Source: JAUXJB01 sp965226855 (lineage in GTDB: Bacteria > Myxococcota_A > UBA9160 > SZUA-336). From it: 64,000 bases of DNA. Below are positions 1-8,672 of the stretch, piece after piece. The position numbers and the translations under genes were made by a program. The notes below the pieces were generated by a model. That model saw only the letters and a program-made list of their open reading frames with translations. It had not been told where the DNA came from and did no database searches. Where the stretch lies: positions 124,001 to 188,000 of the forward strand of contig CBDDEE010000031.1 of NCBI GenBank assembly GCA_965226855.1, read 5' to 3'. Within the stretch, counting starts at the first letter, position 1. Each line of letters starts with the position of its first letter.

Positions 1-101
1 TTCATCGATGCGAACCAGCCCCTCGAGACCTGCTCCCAGCAGCCCGTGCCGAGCACGGCGACGGCGGCGACCGCGAGAACGCTCCTAGCTCTCGACAACA
101 C
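1..101 (-). CDS. actE: Alternative complex III subunit ActE, N-terminal fragment
   Basis: Partial gene, cut by the left window edge; about 33 codons are visible. A GTG start at 101, inside the end of actD, opens a lipoprotein signal: Arg near the N-terminus, an Ala/Val-rich hydrophobic stretch, then LGTGC with the lipid-modified Cys at residue 21. The mature start CWEQVSRGWFASM fits the membrane-anchored monohaem cytochrome c subunit ActE of alternative complex III (quinol to cytochrome/oxidase electron transfer). The haem motif itself lies outside the window. It overlaps actD by 17 nt, suggesting translational coupling. The call rests mainly on position after actD plus the lipobox. Confidence 0.6.
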   Translation of the reverse strand, partial: MLSRARSVLAVAAVAVLGTGCWEQVSRGWFASM

Positions 102-588
102 GCACCTCCGCGCACCCGACACTCCCGAGCAGCTCCTGCACGCGGGAGATCTGGTCATGGTGGCAGCCGACCACGCAGCCGAACTCGGCGCCGCTGAAGC
201 TTGGCCGGTAGGCATCGTGTCCCTTTCGAGACATGTAAAGCCCGTGGATCAGGAGCCCCATGACCGTGAGGATCCCACCCAGCAGGATATTCAGCTCGAA
301 GCCGACGATCGTGTAGGCCGGGATCGAGGCGAACGGCTTGCCTCCGATGACGATAGGCCAGTTGTACGCCATCCAGATCTGCGCGGTGTACGCGAAGGTG
401 ACGCCCGTGAGGCAGCCGATCAGCGTGTAGATGCGTACCCGGCTCGGCCGACGACCGATCGCCTCTTCGATCTCGTGGCTCGGAGAGGGCGAGTAGACCT
501 CGAGATCATCGAAGCCCGCCAGCTTCAGCGTTCGGACCGCCCCGGCAGCCGCCTCCGGAGAAGTCAGCACTCCCAGCACGCTCGCCAT
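85..588 (-). CDS. actD: Alternative complex III membrane subunit ActD (DUF3341)
   Basis: 167 aa. Family role: a small integral-membrane subunit of alternative complex III, which oxidises quinol in the cytoplasmic membrane. A soluble N-terminal half (residues 1-50) precedes two hydrophobic segments (about 52-72 and 92-116) and a cytoplasmic C-terminal domain with GAEFGCVVGCHHDQ (about 133-146), the usual DUF3341 layout and length. The ATG at 588 shares one base with the actC stop (TGATG), so the start follows from tight coupling. It sits between actC and actE in the standard act order. Confidence 0.92.
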   Translation of the reverse strand: MASVLGVLTSPEAAAGAVRTLKLAGFDDLEVYSPSPSHEIEEAIGRRPSRVRIYTLIGCLTGVTFAYTAQIWMAYNWPIVIGGKPFASIPAYTIVGFELNILLGGILTVMGLLIHGLYMSRKGHDAYRPSFSGAEFGCVVGCHHDQISRVQELLGSVGCAEVRVVES

Positions 589-1925
589 CAGTGTGACTCC
601 CCCGCAAGCTCGTGGTAGTGCAGCTCCTTGACCTCCTGGATCGAGATCACCGGGAACATCCGCAGAAAGATCAGGAACATGGTCAGGAAGAGCGCAAAGC
701 TGGCGGCCAGGATGGTGAGCTCCACGACACTCGGCACGTAGTAGCCCCAGGCCGCGGGATCGTACTCGTGGGAGAGTCCTGTCGTGATGATCACGTAGCG
801 CTCGAACCACATACCCACGTTGATAAAGATGGAGATCACCCACATGACCCAGGGGTTCTCGCGCACTTTCTTCACCCAGAGGGGAAGTGGCACGACGACG
901 TTGCAGATGAGCATGATCCAGGTCGAGGTCCACTGATAGCCGAAGCCGCGATGCCAGAAGGAGCCCTGCTCGAACGGATTCGCGCTGTACCAGGCGCTGA
1001 AGAACTCCATCCCGTACGAGTACCCGACGATGGAGGAGGTCAGCAGTATGAGCTTCCCCATGTTGTCGAAGTGGCTCGCCGTCAGGTAGCGCTCCAGACC
1101 GAAGGCTTTGCGCACGGGCACCAGGAGGGTGATGACCATCGCAATCCCGGAGAAGATCGCGCCCGCTACGAAGTACGGGGCGAAGATGGTCGTGTGCCAG
1201 CCAGGCACCAGCGAGGTGGCGAAGTCCCACGAGACGACGCTGTGCACCGAGAGCACGAGCGGCGTGGCCAGGCCCGAGAGATGCAAGACGGCGCGCGCGT
1301 GGTGGCGCCACTGCTGCGACGAGCCCTTCCAGCCCATGGCGAGCACCCTGTAGAGATGTCGCCGCCAGTCGCGCACGCGATCCCGAGCCGCGCCAATGTC
1401 CGGGATGAGACCCACCGCGAAGAACAGGATCGAGATGATCATGTAGGTGTTGATCGCGAAGAGGTCCCAGATGAGCGGGGACTTGAAGTTGACCCACAGG
1501 CCGCGCTGGTTCGGGTACGGAATCATGAAGTAGAACTTCCACACACGACCGATGTGGATCAGCGGGAACATCGCCGCAATGAGCACGGCGAAGACCGTCA
1601 TCGCCTCCGCGCCGCGGTTGACCGCGTTCCGCCACTTTGCGCGGAACAGGTAGAGGATGGCGGAGATCAGCGTCCCGGCGTGCGCGATGCCCACCCAGAA
1701 CACGAAGGTCGTGATGTACACGCCCCACATGACGGGATGCATCAGGCCCGTGACGCCAAAGCCGAAGTACGTCTGATACACAAACGCGCCGACGCCCGCG
1801 CCAACGATGCCGATGCAAGCGAGCACGGCGAGCACGTACAGGGGCGTCGGCGGCTCGATGACCCGCAGAATGTCATCGTTGATCTGATCCGGCGTCAGCG
1901 GAACGAGCTCAGTCGCGGCGGCCAT
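588..1925 (-). CDS. actC: Alternative complex III quinol-binding subunit ActC (NrfD/PsrC family)
   Basis: 445 aa polytopic membrane protein with about ten hydrophobic helices, resembling NrfD/PsrC quinol-interacting subunits. It probably houses the quinol site and passes electrons to the iron-sulfur subunit ActB. An N-terminal extramembrane stretch (1-25) is followed by the first helix (about 29-50), and the motif MHPVMWGVYITTFVFWVG at about 62-79 is typical of ActC. It starts 1 nt after actB and overlaps actD by 1 nt. Length is normal for ActC. ActF, a paralogue present in some act operons, is not visible and could lie beyond the window edge. Confidence 0.93.
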   Translation of the reverse strand: MAAATELVPLTPDQINDDILRVIEPPTPLYVLAVLACIGIVGAGVGAFVYQTYFGFGVTGLMHPVMWGVYITTFVFWVGIAHAGTLISAILYLFRAKWRNAVNRGAEAMTVFAVLIAAMFPLIHIGRVWKFYFMIPYPNQRGLWVNFKSPLIWDLFAINTYMIISILFFAVGLIPDIGAARDRVRDWRRHLYRVLAMGWKGSSQQWRHHARAVLHLSGLATPLVLSVHSVVSWDFATSLVPGWHTTIFAPYFVAGAIFSGIAMVITLLVPVRKAFGLERYLTASHFDNMGKLILLTSSIVGYSYGMEFFSAWYSANPFEQGSFWHRGFGYQWTSTWIMLICNVVVPLPLWVKKVRENPWVMWVISIFINVGMWFERYVIITTGLSHEYDPAAWGYYVPSVVELTILAASFALFLTMFLIFLRMFPVISIQEVKELHYHELAGESH

Positions 1926-1926
1926 C

Positions 1927-4866
1927 CTATACCCGCTTCACGGCCCGCATGTAGGAGACGCCGGGGCGCGTGTACAGCTGCTCGAAGATGCGGTAGGCCC
2001 GTGGGTCCACCCGAAGCTTCGACACGACGCTCTCCGGATCGCGCAGGTTTCCAAAGCTGATCGCGTTCGACGGACAGGCCTGCTGGCAGGCCGTCTGCAT
2101 GTCGCCGTCGCGGACCGTGCGATTCTCGATCACCGCCTGGTCCTTGGCAGCGGTGATCCGCTGCAGGCACATCGTGCACTTCTCCATCACCCCCTTGGAG
2201 CGCACGGTGACGTCCGGGTTCAGGATCAGCTCCTCCGGCTCACGATAGAAGAAGTCGTACGGCCAGTAGTTGAATCGGCGCGCCTTGTAGGGGCAGTTGT
2301 TGCTGCAGAAGCGCGTGCCGATGCAGCGGTTCGGCACCATCACGTTCAGCCCGTCATGACTGTGGTAGGTCGCGATCGTCGGGCAGACGCTCTCGCACGG
2401 AGCGGCACCGCAGTGCTGGCACATCATCGGAACGGGGCGCACGTCGATCTGACCGTCGTGTCCGAGCTCGACGTAGCGCTCGATCCGGATCCAGTGCATC
2501 TCCCGGCCGGCGCGCGCATTGTCGGGGCCGACCACGGGGCTGTTGTTCTCCGTACCACAGGCCATGATGCACGCATTGCAGCCCACACACGCATCGAGGT
2601 CCACGGACATCCCCCAGCGGTAGGGGCTGTCCGGGTGGGCGTCCGCGGCCGGGTCGTACTCCTTGGTGACCAGGTGCTCGGCCGACGCAAGCGCGTGTAT
2701 ATCGGGCGCGTGCTGGGCAGCGTCCTCGGCATCGTGGCCGGCGTCATGCCCCGCGAGTGCGGCGAGGGTGGTCGCCTTGGCCAGACCGCGCTTCTCCTGA
2801 TCGAAGGTGATCTGGGCGCGCGCCACGAGCATGCGAGCTCCCGTCGGACGCACCGACGCTCGCGTCGAGAGCCAGGCGAGCCCGCCGCTCTCCGGGTCGA
2901 GTCGCCCCGGTATGATCTCGAGCGCGTTCACTCCGACCGTGCTGCGCTGCTGCTGGTAATCGGGATCTGGAGCGTTCGGGTCAACCGGCTGGTGGCCCTG
3001 ACCCACCGAGATCGCGACCACACCTGGGCGGATGGCCTGGTGAGGATAGACGGCGAGCTCGAGAGAGCCTGCTTCAGTCGAGATCTCGACCACGTCACCG
3101 ACGTCGACCCCCAGCTCGCGCGCCGTGTCGTCGTGAAGCTCGGCGTAGCTGCCCCACATGGTCTTCGTGACCGGATCGGGAATCTCGTTGAGCGCGGCCA
3201 GGCGCTGGCTGCGTCCGTCGTAGAAGTGGAGCGAAGGGTAGACGACGAGGGCCAGACCATCAGCCGCTCCGGAGAGCCTCGCCGGCTCGAAGCTCAGGTT
3301 CGTCGCGCCCGCGGCGAGCGATACGCCACGGCTGCCAGCCCTCTTGAACTCTCCCCCGTGCGCGATCTTCTGATCGAAGCCGGCCGCGCCCCAGCGCGCC
3401 TTGAGCGCGTCCCGAAAATTTCCTCCGGGCAGGCTCCCGCCTCGTCCGAGCGCGCGTCCAGCGTCGAGCAGCACGTCGCCAACGGCACGGGTGTCGTAGA
3501 GGGGGCGAAGCGTCGGCTGCTGGAGGCGCCGGATCCCCCGAATGGGCTCCGCGTCGCCCCACTCCTCGAACGGCGTATGGTCCGGCAATACCAGGTCTGC
3601 CAGAGCCGTGGTCTCATCGTTCGCGCTCGAGAAGCTGACCGTGTACACGCCACTCGAGCCCATCGCGTCCGCGAAGCCAACTTGCGGGGCGGCGTACACC
3701 GGGTTGGCCCCGTGCACGAGCAGAACGCTGACCTCGCCGCCCCGCAGCTCTCCCGCCAGCTCCTTCAGATCGCTGAAGCGAGCCAGCTTGCCCACGTTGT
3801 GGTCGGGACCGAACTCGACGGTCTTTCCGATCGCGCCGCTCACGTAGTTGAGAATCTGTACAGCGGCCGCGAAGCTGGCCGCGTTCGTGCCCTGGACCTC
3901 GATCCCGGGCGGGAGCGCGAGTGGGGCGGACGCACTCACGATCCGTTGCGCCAGCGCTCGGAGCTGATCCGCCTCGAGCTCCGCCTGGACGGCCACCGTT
4001 TCGACCGTGAAGCCGGCCAGCAGACGTCGCAGCGCGGGCTCGACTCGCTTCTGCTCTGCAACTTCATGCGCCAGGGCAAGGGCGACCAGCACCTCGGTCC
4101 CGGGCACCGCGGCCAGCCACAGATCCGTGTTGCTGCCGGAGACGCCGAGGCGCGGGCCCACGAAGGCGGCAAAGCCGCGACCGTCAGCCCTCGCGGCAGC
4201 GAAGTTCCGCTGGTTCTGTAGCGGGTTCAGCCAGGTCTCCAGGAAGTCGGTCCCGAAAGCCACGATGACATCGGCCTTGTCGAGCGCGAAGTGCGGAACG
4301 GCGTCGGTACCGAAGACCCGCTCGTTCGCGCTTCGAAGCGCTTCGTGGGCGTAGAGCTCGAAGCGCAGCCGCTTCGAGGAGCCGAGAGCGCCCAGGAATC
4401 CGTCGATGATCTCGCCCTTGGTGCCGGTCTCGGCTCCCCCGAGAAACGCAACCCGGGCGTTTGCCGCACGGAGCTTCTCGACCAGTAGCGCCATGCCCTC
4501 GTCCCAGCTGATCGGAACGAGGTCAGCCCCCTCGCGGCGCATGGGGCCCTTGAAGCGGGCCGAGTCGTAGGTGCGGTGCAGCCCGGCCTGGCCGCGGACA
4601 CACAGGCTGCCGACGCCGATCGGGTCGTCGGGGTTGCCGTCGACCTTGATGGGACGCCCTTCGCGCGTCTTCACGCGGATCGCACAGGCTGAGGGGCACT
4701 CCCGGCAGGTGCTGTTGTAGTAGGTCGGGATGCCGGGCACGATCTCTTCCGGCTGGTTCAGGTATGGGATGACTGCTTCGAGCGGCTCCTGGCAGGCGGC
4801 CGTAGCCGCAGCGCCGGCGCTCATGCCCACGATCTTCAGGAAGTCTCGGCGGTCGAGCTCGGACAT
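1927..4866 (-). CDS. actB: Alternative complex III iron-sulfur/molybdopterin-like subunit ActB
   Basis: 979 aa fusion of a molybdopterin-oxidoreductase-like half and a four-cluster ferredoxin half, as known for ActB. The N-terminus carries a Tat-type motif RRDFLK (6-11) with a hydrophobic stretch, then CRECPSAC and a later Cys in SLCVRG, resembling the [4Fe-4S] site of this superfamily. From about residue 755 come four Cys groups: CVGCNACIMAC; CQHCGAAPCESVC; CIGTRFCSNNC; and CTMC ... CQQAC. In studied complexes the first half lacks the molybdenum cofactor and serves as scaffold. The protein probably works on the periplasmic side, relaying electrons from ActC to the haem subunits. ATG at 4866, 18 nt after actA. 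Confidence 0.94.
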   Translation of the reverse strand: MSELDRRDFLKIVGMSAGAAATAACQEPLEAVIPYLNQPEEIVPGIPTYYNSTCRECPSACAIRVKTREGRPIKVDGNPDDPIGVGSLCVRGQAGLHRTYDSARFKGPMRREGADLVPISWDEGMALLVEKLRAANARVAFLGGAETGTKGEIIDGFLGALGSSKRLRFELYAHEALRSANERVFGTDAVPHFALDKADVIVAFGTDFLETWLNPLQNQRNFAAARADGRGFAAFVGPRLGVSGSNTDLWLAAVPGTEVLVALALAHEVAEQKRVEPALRRLLAGFTVETVAVQAELEADQLRALAQRIVSASAPLALPPGIEVQGTNAASFAAAVQILNYVSGAIGKTVEFGPDHNVGKLARFSDLKELAGELRGGEVSVLLVHGANPVYAAPQVGFADAMGSSGVYTVSFSSANDETTALADLVLPDHTPFEEWGDAEPIRGIRRLQQPTLRPLYDTRAVGDVLLDAGRALGRGGSLPGGNFRDALKARWGAAGFDQKIAHGGEFKRAGSRGVSLAAGATNLSFEPARLSGAADGLALVVYPSLHFYDGRSQRLAALNEIPDPVTKTMWGSYAELHDDTARELGVDVGDVVEISTEAGSLELAVYPHQAIRPGVVAISVGQGHQPVDPNAPDPDYQQQRSTVGVNALEIIPGRLDPESGGLAWLSTRASVRPTGARMLVARAQITFDQEKRGLAKATTLAALAGHDAGHDAEDAAQHAPDIHALASAEHLVTKEYDPAADAHPDSPYRWGMSVDLDACVGCNACIMACGTENNSPVVGPDNARAGREMHWIRIERYVELGHDGQIDVRPVPMMCQHCGAAPCESVCPTIATYHSHDGLNVMVPNRCIGTRFCSNNCPYKARRFNYWPYDFFYREPEELILNPDVTVRSKGVMEKCTMCLQRITAAKDQAVIENRTVRDGDMQTACQQACPSNAISFGNLRDPESVVSKLRVDPRAYRIFEQLYTRPGVSYMRAVKRV

Positions 4867-4884
4867 GGGCGGTGGCTCGCCTCC

Positions 4885-5481
4885 TTAGTAGTGGCACGCG
4901 GAGCAGTCGTCCGCGGCTCCGCGTTCCAGGTGACAGTCCATGCACCAGCCCATCTCGAGCTTCGCCGCGGGCAGGAACCCGCTGGAAGGCCGCAGCACGG
5001 TGTCAGGCGTTAGATACACTCGGTTCATCTCCTCCACCTGTCCGTGACACTCCTGGCACTCGACCCCCGCGTTGATGTGGCGAAAGTGCTTGAACTGCAC
5101 GTACTCGGGCAAGTTGTGGATACGGATCCACGGAATCGACTCGCCCTTTGCGTGGTACTCCCTGAGCTTGGCGATCTCTGCCGCGCTGCCCTCCGTGCGG
5201 CCCTCGGCCACGTGGACGTGACAACCCATGCAGGTCGACACCGCGGGAATGGTGGCGTGCTGGCTCACCTCTGCGGCGCTATGGCAGTAGAGGCACGGGA
5301 TGCCGAGGTCGCCGTCCTCGGCGCTGCCCGCATGGATCTCGTGGCTGAACTCGATCGGCTGTACCGGGCCTTCGAGCTCCTCGTCGGTGTAGTCGTACAG
5401 CCCTGCGGCGGCAGCGCTCAGGACCAGTGCAAAGGCGCACACGGCGGCCAAGGGGATCAAAATGCGCTTCCGGTGACGCAT
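4885..5481 (-). CDS. actA: Alternative complex III pentahaem cytochrome c subunit ActA
   Basis: 198 aa with an N-terminal signal anchor (about residues 6-27) and five CXXCH haem-binding motifs: CLYCH, CMGCH, CQECH, CMDCH and CSACH. Five haems and this short length fit ActA, the exported multihaem cytochrome of alternative complex III, which collects electrons from ActB. It is the first gene of the visible minus-strand operon actABCDE. A methyltransferase gene ends 14 nt upstream of its neighbour boundary, so an operon promoter is not obvious immediately before it. Confidence 0.93.
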   Translation of the reverse strand: MRHRKRILIPLAAVCAFALVLSAAAAGLYDYTDEELEGPVQPIEFSHEIHAGSAEDGDLGIPCLYCHSAAEVSQHATIPAVSTCMGCHVHVAEGRTEGSAAEIAKLREYHAKGESIPWIRIHNLPEYVQFKHFRHINAGVECQECHGQVEEMNRVYLTPDTVLRPSSGFLPAAKLEMGWCMDCHLERGAADDCSACHY

Positions 5482-5495
5482 GTCGCGGCGCAGAG

Positions 5496-6125
5496 TTAGC
5501 TACCGCCAGTCGGAAGGTCAAGGAGTTTCGGGAAAGTTCCGCGTTTCCAGACGTAGATCTTCATCGGCGGAATGTTCCAGAAGCCGCTGTGCGTCTCCGC
5601 AGGCCCCAACACGGGCTCGGCGATCCGCCGTACCGCACTCCGGAACTGATAGGCCACGAAGCGCCCGTTCTCTCCCAGCACGCGCTTCGCCGCCTCGAGC
5701 GTGCGCCTGCCGACTCCATGCTCTAGCGTCGAGAAGGGGATCCCCGACACCACCAGGTCCGCCTGGACCTCACCCGCGTCGGCGAGGGCGAGCTCGAGAT
5801 CTGCCGAGCAGCCCTCGTAGACGCTGAAGCGAGGATCTGACCAGCTGGACCGGAGCAGCTCGGCAAACTCGGGCAAGATCTCGATCGCGACCAGCTTCGC
5901 GTTTGCCGGCATGCGTCCCAGGATCTGACTCGTGAGCACCCCCGTTCCTGGCCCCAGCTCGACGACGACTCTCGCCGTCGAGACGCGTCCACACTCGAGC
6001 ACACGCCGGGCAAGAAAGCGTGAGCTCGGCACCACGGAGCCGACCTCTTTGGGGTTGCGAAGGAAGCCCTTGAAGAACTCGAGCGGAAGATTGACCGCTT
6101 CGCCGCGACGTACTGACGATCTCAT
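5496..6125 (-). CDS. Class I SAM methyltransferase, PmtA-like (phospholipid N-methyltransferase family)
   Basis: 209 aa. The SAM-binding motif I reads VVELGPGTGVLT (about residues 54-65), followed by the acidic strand end AIEILPEF. The N-terminal FFKGFLRNPKEVGSVVPSS segment is the signature of the PmtA/KsgA-like subgroup annotated as phosphatidylethanolamine N-methyltransferase or rRNA adenine dimethylase-like. A role in phospholipid head-group methylation at the inner membrane is plausible, but the substrate cannot be read from sequence. It lies just upstream of actA on the same strand and may be co-transcribed with the act operon. Confidence 0.75.
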   Translation of the reverse strand: MRSSVRRGEAVNLPLEFFKGFLRNPKEVGSVVPSSRFLARRVLECGRVSTARVVVELGPGTGVLTSQILGRMPANAKLVAIEILPEFAELLRSSWSDPRFSVYEGCSADLELALADAGEVQADLVVSGIPFSTLEHGVGRRTLEAAKRVLGENGRFVAYQFRSAVRRIAEPVLGPAETHSGFWNIPPMKIYVWKRGTFPKLLDLPTGGS

Positions 6126-6202
6126 CCAGGCTCCGTGACAACAGTGCGAAGAGCTGATCCAGCCCCCACCGTGAGGGTTTTATCCCGAAGGCCGAATCTC
6201 GG

Positions 6203-6961
6203 TCAACCTCGGGCGTCGACGGGCGCCGGGAGCGTAGCAAGATAGTTGCGGGTCTGGGTGCTGAGCCGGCGCATCAGCTCGCGCGCGCAACGTTCGGCGC
6301 TGTCGGCATCGCGCGCCTCGATGGTGACCGCAAGGCGCTGCAGGATTGGGCGGAAGGCGCGACGCTCGGGCGGTCCCAGCCACGCCATCAGCGCGGGACC
6401 TGCCCGGGTCAAGAACCGGTGCATCGAGTTCGCGAGCAGGAGCGCGACGCGGTTGCCTCCGAGCTCGCACAGGGTCGCTGGCAGGGCGAGTAGCGATTCG
6501 ACGAACTCGCGCTCGGAGAGCTGCGTGCTCGCGGTGCCGCGCAGGAGCGCGGCCGCCGAGTCGAGTCTGTCAGGAGGCGCGCTCTCGATGATGCGACGCA
6601 CCAGGGCGGGCATCAGCACCTCGCGCAGCTCCAGCAAGTCGGCGAGCCAGGGAAGGCTGGGGCGCCCACCCGACACGGAGAGCTCCCAGACCAGCTCGAG
6701 GCTGGCGTGCTGCATGTCGCGGATCCGCGTCCCCGAGCCGTGCTGGATCTCGATCAAGCGCAGCTCCTCCAGCTTCTTCAGGGCCTCACGCAGCGAGCTG
6801 CGGTTTATGCGGAGCTCCTGGGCCAGCTCGCGCTCGGGGGGAAGGCAATCACCCGCACGCAACGTCCCGTCCAGAATCCCCGCCAGGATTCGTTCCACTG
6901 CGAGCTCCGGCACGGGCCGGCGCCCGTTCTTGCGCTCCCGCGAGCCGCGCAGATCCCCCAC
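6203..6961 (-). CDS. GntR-family transcriptional regulator (FadR subfamily)
   Basis: 252 aa DNA-binding regulator. The winged helix-turn-helix occupies about residues 17-80, with PPERELAQEL and RSSLREALKKLEE forming the recognition region and HGSGTRI the wing. The C-terminal helical domain fits the FadR/FCD ligand-binding group, which usually senses acyl-CoAs or organic acids. It is divergent from the crotonyl-CoA reductase-like gene at 7075, with a perfect palindrome between them, so autoregulation and control of that gene are likely. The start is GTG at 6961; only a weak ribosome site (GAGGG, very close) precedes it, so the start is not secure. Confidence 0.85.
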   Translation of the reverse strand: MGDLRGSRERKNGRRPVPELAVERILAGILDGTLRAGDCLPPERELAQELRINRSSLREALKKLEELRLIEIQHGSGTRIRDMQHASLELVWELSVSGGRPSLPWLADLLELREVLMPALVRRIIESAPPDRLDSAAALLRGTASTQLSEREFVESLLALPATLCELGGNRVALLLANSMHRFLTRAGPALMAWLGPPERRAFRPILQRLAVTIEARDADSAERCARELMRRLSTQTRNYLATLPAPVDARG

Positions 6962-6979
6962 TACCCTCTATCAGATCCC

Positions 6980-6997
6980 GACACTGAGGGGAGTGTC
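6980..6997. promoter_or_regulatory. Candidate GntR operator palindrome
   Basis: GACACT-gagggg-AGTGTC, a perfect 6-bp inverted repeat with a 6-bp centre, in the divergent spacer between the GntR gene (6961) and the reductase-like gene (7075). It overlaps a minus-strand TTGACA (6994-6999) that could be the -35 element of the regulator gene, with a weak -10 TCTGAT at 6970-6975. Binding is inferred, not shown. Confidence 0.4.
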
Positions 6998-7074
6998 AAC
7001 CCGAAGGCTTGAACCCGCTTCGCCGAGCCCTCATCATGCCAGCCGGCGGGCGGTGAGCAAGAGGAGCGGAATCG

Positions 7075-8232
7075 ATGCCCCGAGCCTACTCGATCAGTGC
7101 GGAGTCCATCGCGAAGGAGAACGCGCGTGTGGATGGCGACCTGTCCCAGTTCGACGTCTCGCACGTGATCCGGCTGGACGAGCTCGAGCTGCGCTCCATG
7201 GGTCCGTTCGACGTGCACCTGCGGATCCTGGCCATCTCCGCTGAGCACAACGTCGATCACGCGGCCCTGGCGGACACCATCAACATTGCAGAGGCGCGCG
7301 GCGGGAAGATCTATCCGGGGAACTCCGCCGTGGGCGAGGTCCTGGCGGTTGGCGAGCGGGTCAGCAAGTTTCAGGCGGGCGAGATCGTCGTCACGCACTG
7401 CAACGGAGAGCCGGACAGGTTCGGCTTCCCGTTGCGCATCTGGGCCTACGATCAGCCCGATTCGGTTGGATGGTACGCCGAGGAGGCGATCGTCGAGGAG
7501 TGGCAGCTCGTCTCCTGCCCGGTCGGTTGCGGGCTCAACCTGTGGGAGATCGCGGCCCTGCCCCTGCGAGCGCCCACCGCGTACCACCTGTGGCGCCGGG
7601 CGCTCGGGATCTATCGGCTGAAGGTATCCATCGAGAAGCAGGCCGTGCTCAACGTCCTTGGCTTTGGCGGCGGCGTTTCTGAGCTCTTCCTGATGCTGGC
7701 AAAGTCACAGGGCCACGACACCTTCCTCTGCTCCGGCAGCCCCGAGCGGCGCGACGCCCTGGCAAAGCTCGGCATCGTCGGGATCGACCAGCAGGCCTTC
7801 AACCGGTTCGCCACGCGCGACGACGTGAGAGCGTTCAGCCGCGAGGTCCGCAAGCTCACCGATGGCGAGAGCATGCACCTGGTATGCGACATGATGCGCG
7901 GCCCGGTCGCCGACGCGGGCATCGCCGTAGCTTCTCGTCAGGGTGTCAACGTGAGTGCGGGCTGGATGCTGGCCCAAAAGCTCACATATAACTCGACCTT
8001 GCTGTCGGTCAAACAGGTCACGCTCGACCACATTCACTTCGAGACGCTGGAAGGCGTCGCTGCTGCGACCGAGCTTTACGGCAGGGTGTTCAAACCGACG
8101 ATCCACAAAGAAGTGTACGGCTTCGAGGACCTCCCTCGCTGCATGCACGAGATGCACCGGAACACGCAGACTGGCATTCCGATCGTCCGTGTCGCGAACG
8201 AGCTGCCTGCTGCGTTCCGCGAGAACTCATAG
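7075..8232 (+). CDS. Crotonyl-CoA carboxylase/reductase-like MDR dehydrogenase
   Basis: 385 aa medium-chain dehydrogenase/reductase. An N-terminal GroES-like domain (to about 160) precedes a Rossmann domain with a glycine-rich LGFGGGVSELF motif for NAD(P)H. The opening (YSISAESIAKENARVDGD) and the later PTIHKEVYGFEDLPRCMHEMH segment resemble crotonyl-CoA carboxylase/reductase and related acyl-CoA reductases. At 385 aa it is shorter than typical Ccr (about 430-450), so the exact reaction is unsure; reduction of an enoyl-CoA, with or without carboxylation, is inferred. A GAGGAG site precedes the ATG. It is divergent from a FadR-type regulator and followed by an EVE gene and an acyl-CoA ligase, suggesting acyl-CoA metabolism. 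Confidence 0.75.
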   Translation: MPRAYSISAESIAKENARVDGDLSQFDVSHVIRLDELELRSMGPFDVHLRILAISAEHNVDHAALADTINIAEARGGKIYPGNSAVGEVLAVGERVSKFQAGEIVVTHCNGEPDRFGFPLRIWAYDQPDSVGWYAEEAIVEEWQLVSCPVGCGLNLWEIAALPLRAPTAYHLWRRALGIYRLKVSIEKQAVLNVLGFGGGVSELFLMLAKSQGHDTFLCSGSPERRDALAKLGIVGIDQQAFNRFATRDDVRAFSREVRKLTDGESMHLVCDMMRGPVADAGIAVASRQGVNVSAGWMLAQKLTYNSTLLSVKQVTLDHIHFETLEGVAAATELYGRVFKPTIHKEVYGFEDLPRCMHEMHRNTQTGIPIVRVANELPAAFRENS

Positions 8233-8238
8233 CTGACG

Positions 8239-8670
8239 ATGGCTCGCGCCTTCTGGCTCGTGAAGTCCGAGCCCGGCTCTTATTCGTGGGACGACTTCGA
8301 AGCGGATGGCGCCACCTACTGGGACGGGGTCCGCAACCACCAGGCGAAGAACAACCTGCAGGCGATGAAGAAGCACGACCTCGTCTTCTTCTACCACTCC
8401 GTGAAAGACCCTGGCATCGTAGGCATCGCGCGCGTCACCCGTACCGCGTATCCCGATCCGACAACAGACGACGAGGGCTGGGTCGTCGTCGACATCGAGC
8501 CGGTGCGCAAGGTGGCGAGCGCCGTATCCCTGAAGGAGATCAAGGCGGATCCACGGCTCCGGCAGATGGCGCTCGTGAGGCAGTCGCGACTCTCCGTCAT
8601 GCCGGTCGAGAAGACGGAATTCGAGCTGATTCTCGCACTGGGAGAAACGAAGCTCCCGAGGGGAAGGTAG
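8239..8670 (+). CDS. EVE domain-containing protein (THYN1-like)
   Basis: 143 aa, essentially one EVE domain: AFWLVKSEPGSYSWDDF at the start, then WDGVRNHQAKNNLQAMK and DLVFFYHS, all signatures of the family. EVE domains resemble PUA and YTH folds and bind modified bases in nucleic acids. The biological role of stand-alone bacterial EVE proteins is not settled. It lies 6 nt after the reductase-like gene and 2 nt before the acyl-CoA ligase, so it is part of the same transcription unit without an obvious functional link. Confidence 0.93.
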   Translation: MARAFWLVKSEPGSYSWDDFEADGATYWDGVRNHQAKNNLQAMKKHDLVFFYHSVKDPGIVGIARVTRTAYPDPTTDDEGWVVVDIEPVRKVASAVSLKEIKADPRLRQMALVRQSRLSVMPVEKTEFELILALGETKLPRGR

Positions 8671-8672
8671 AC

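Noticed and set aside
612..4221. Long plus-strand open frames (482 and 621 codons) opposite actB and actC
   Set aside because: They are antisense shadows of high-GC genes: composition is Arg/His/Asp-rich, no family signatures, while the minus-strand frames encode clear ActB and ActC.
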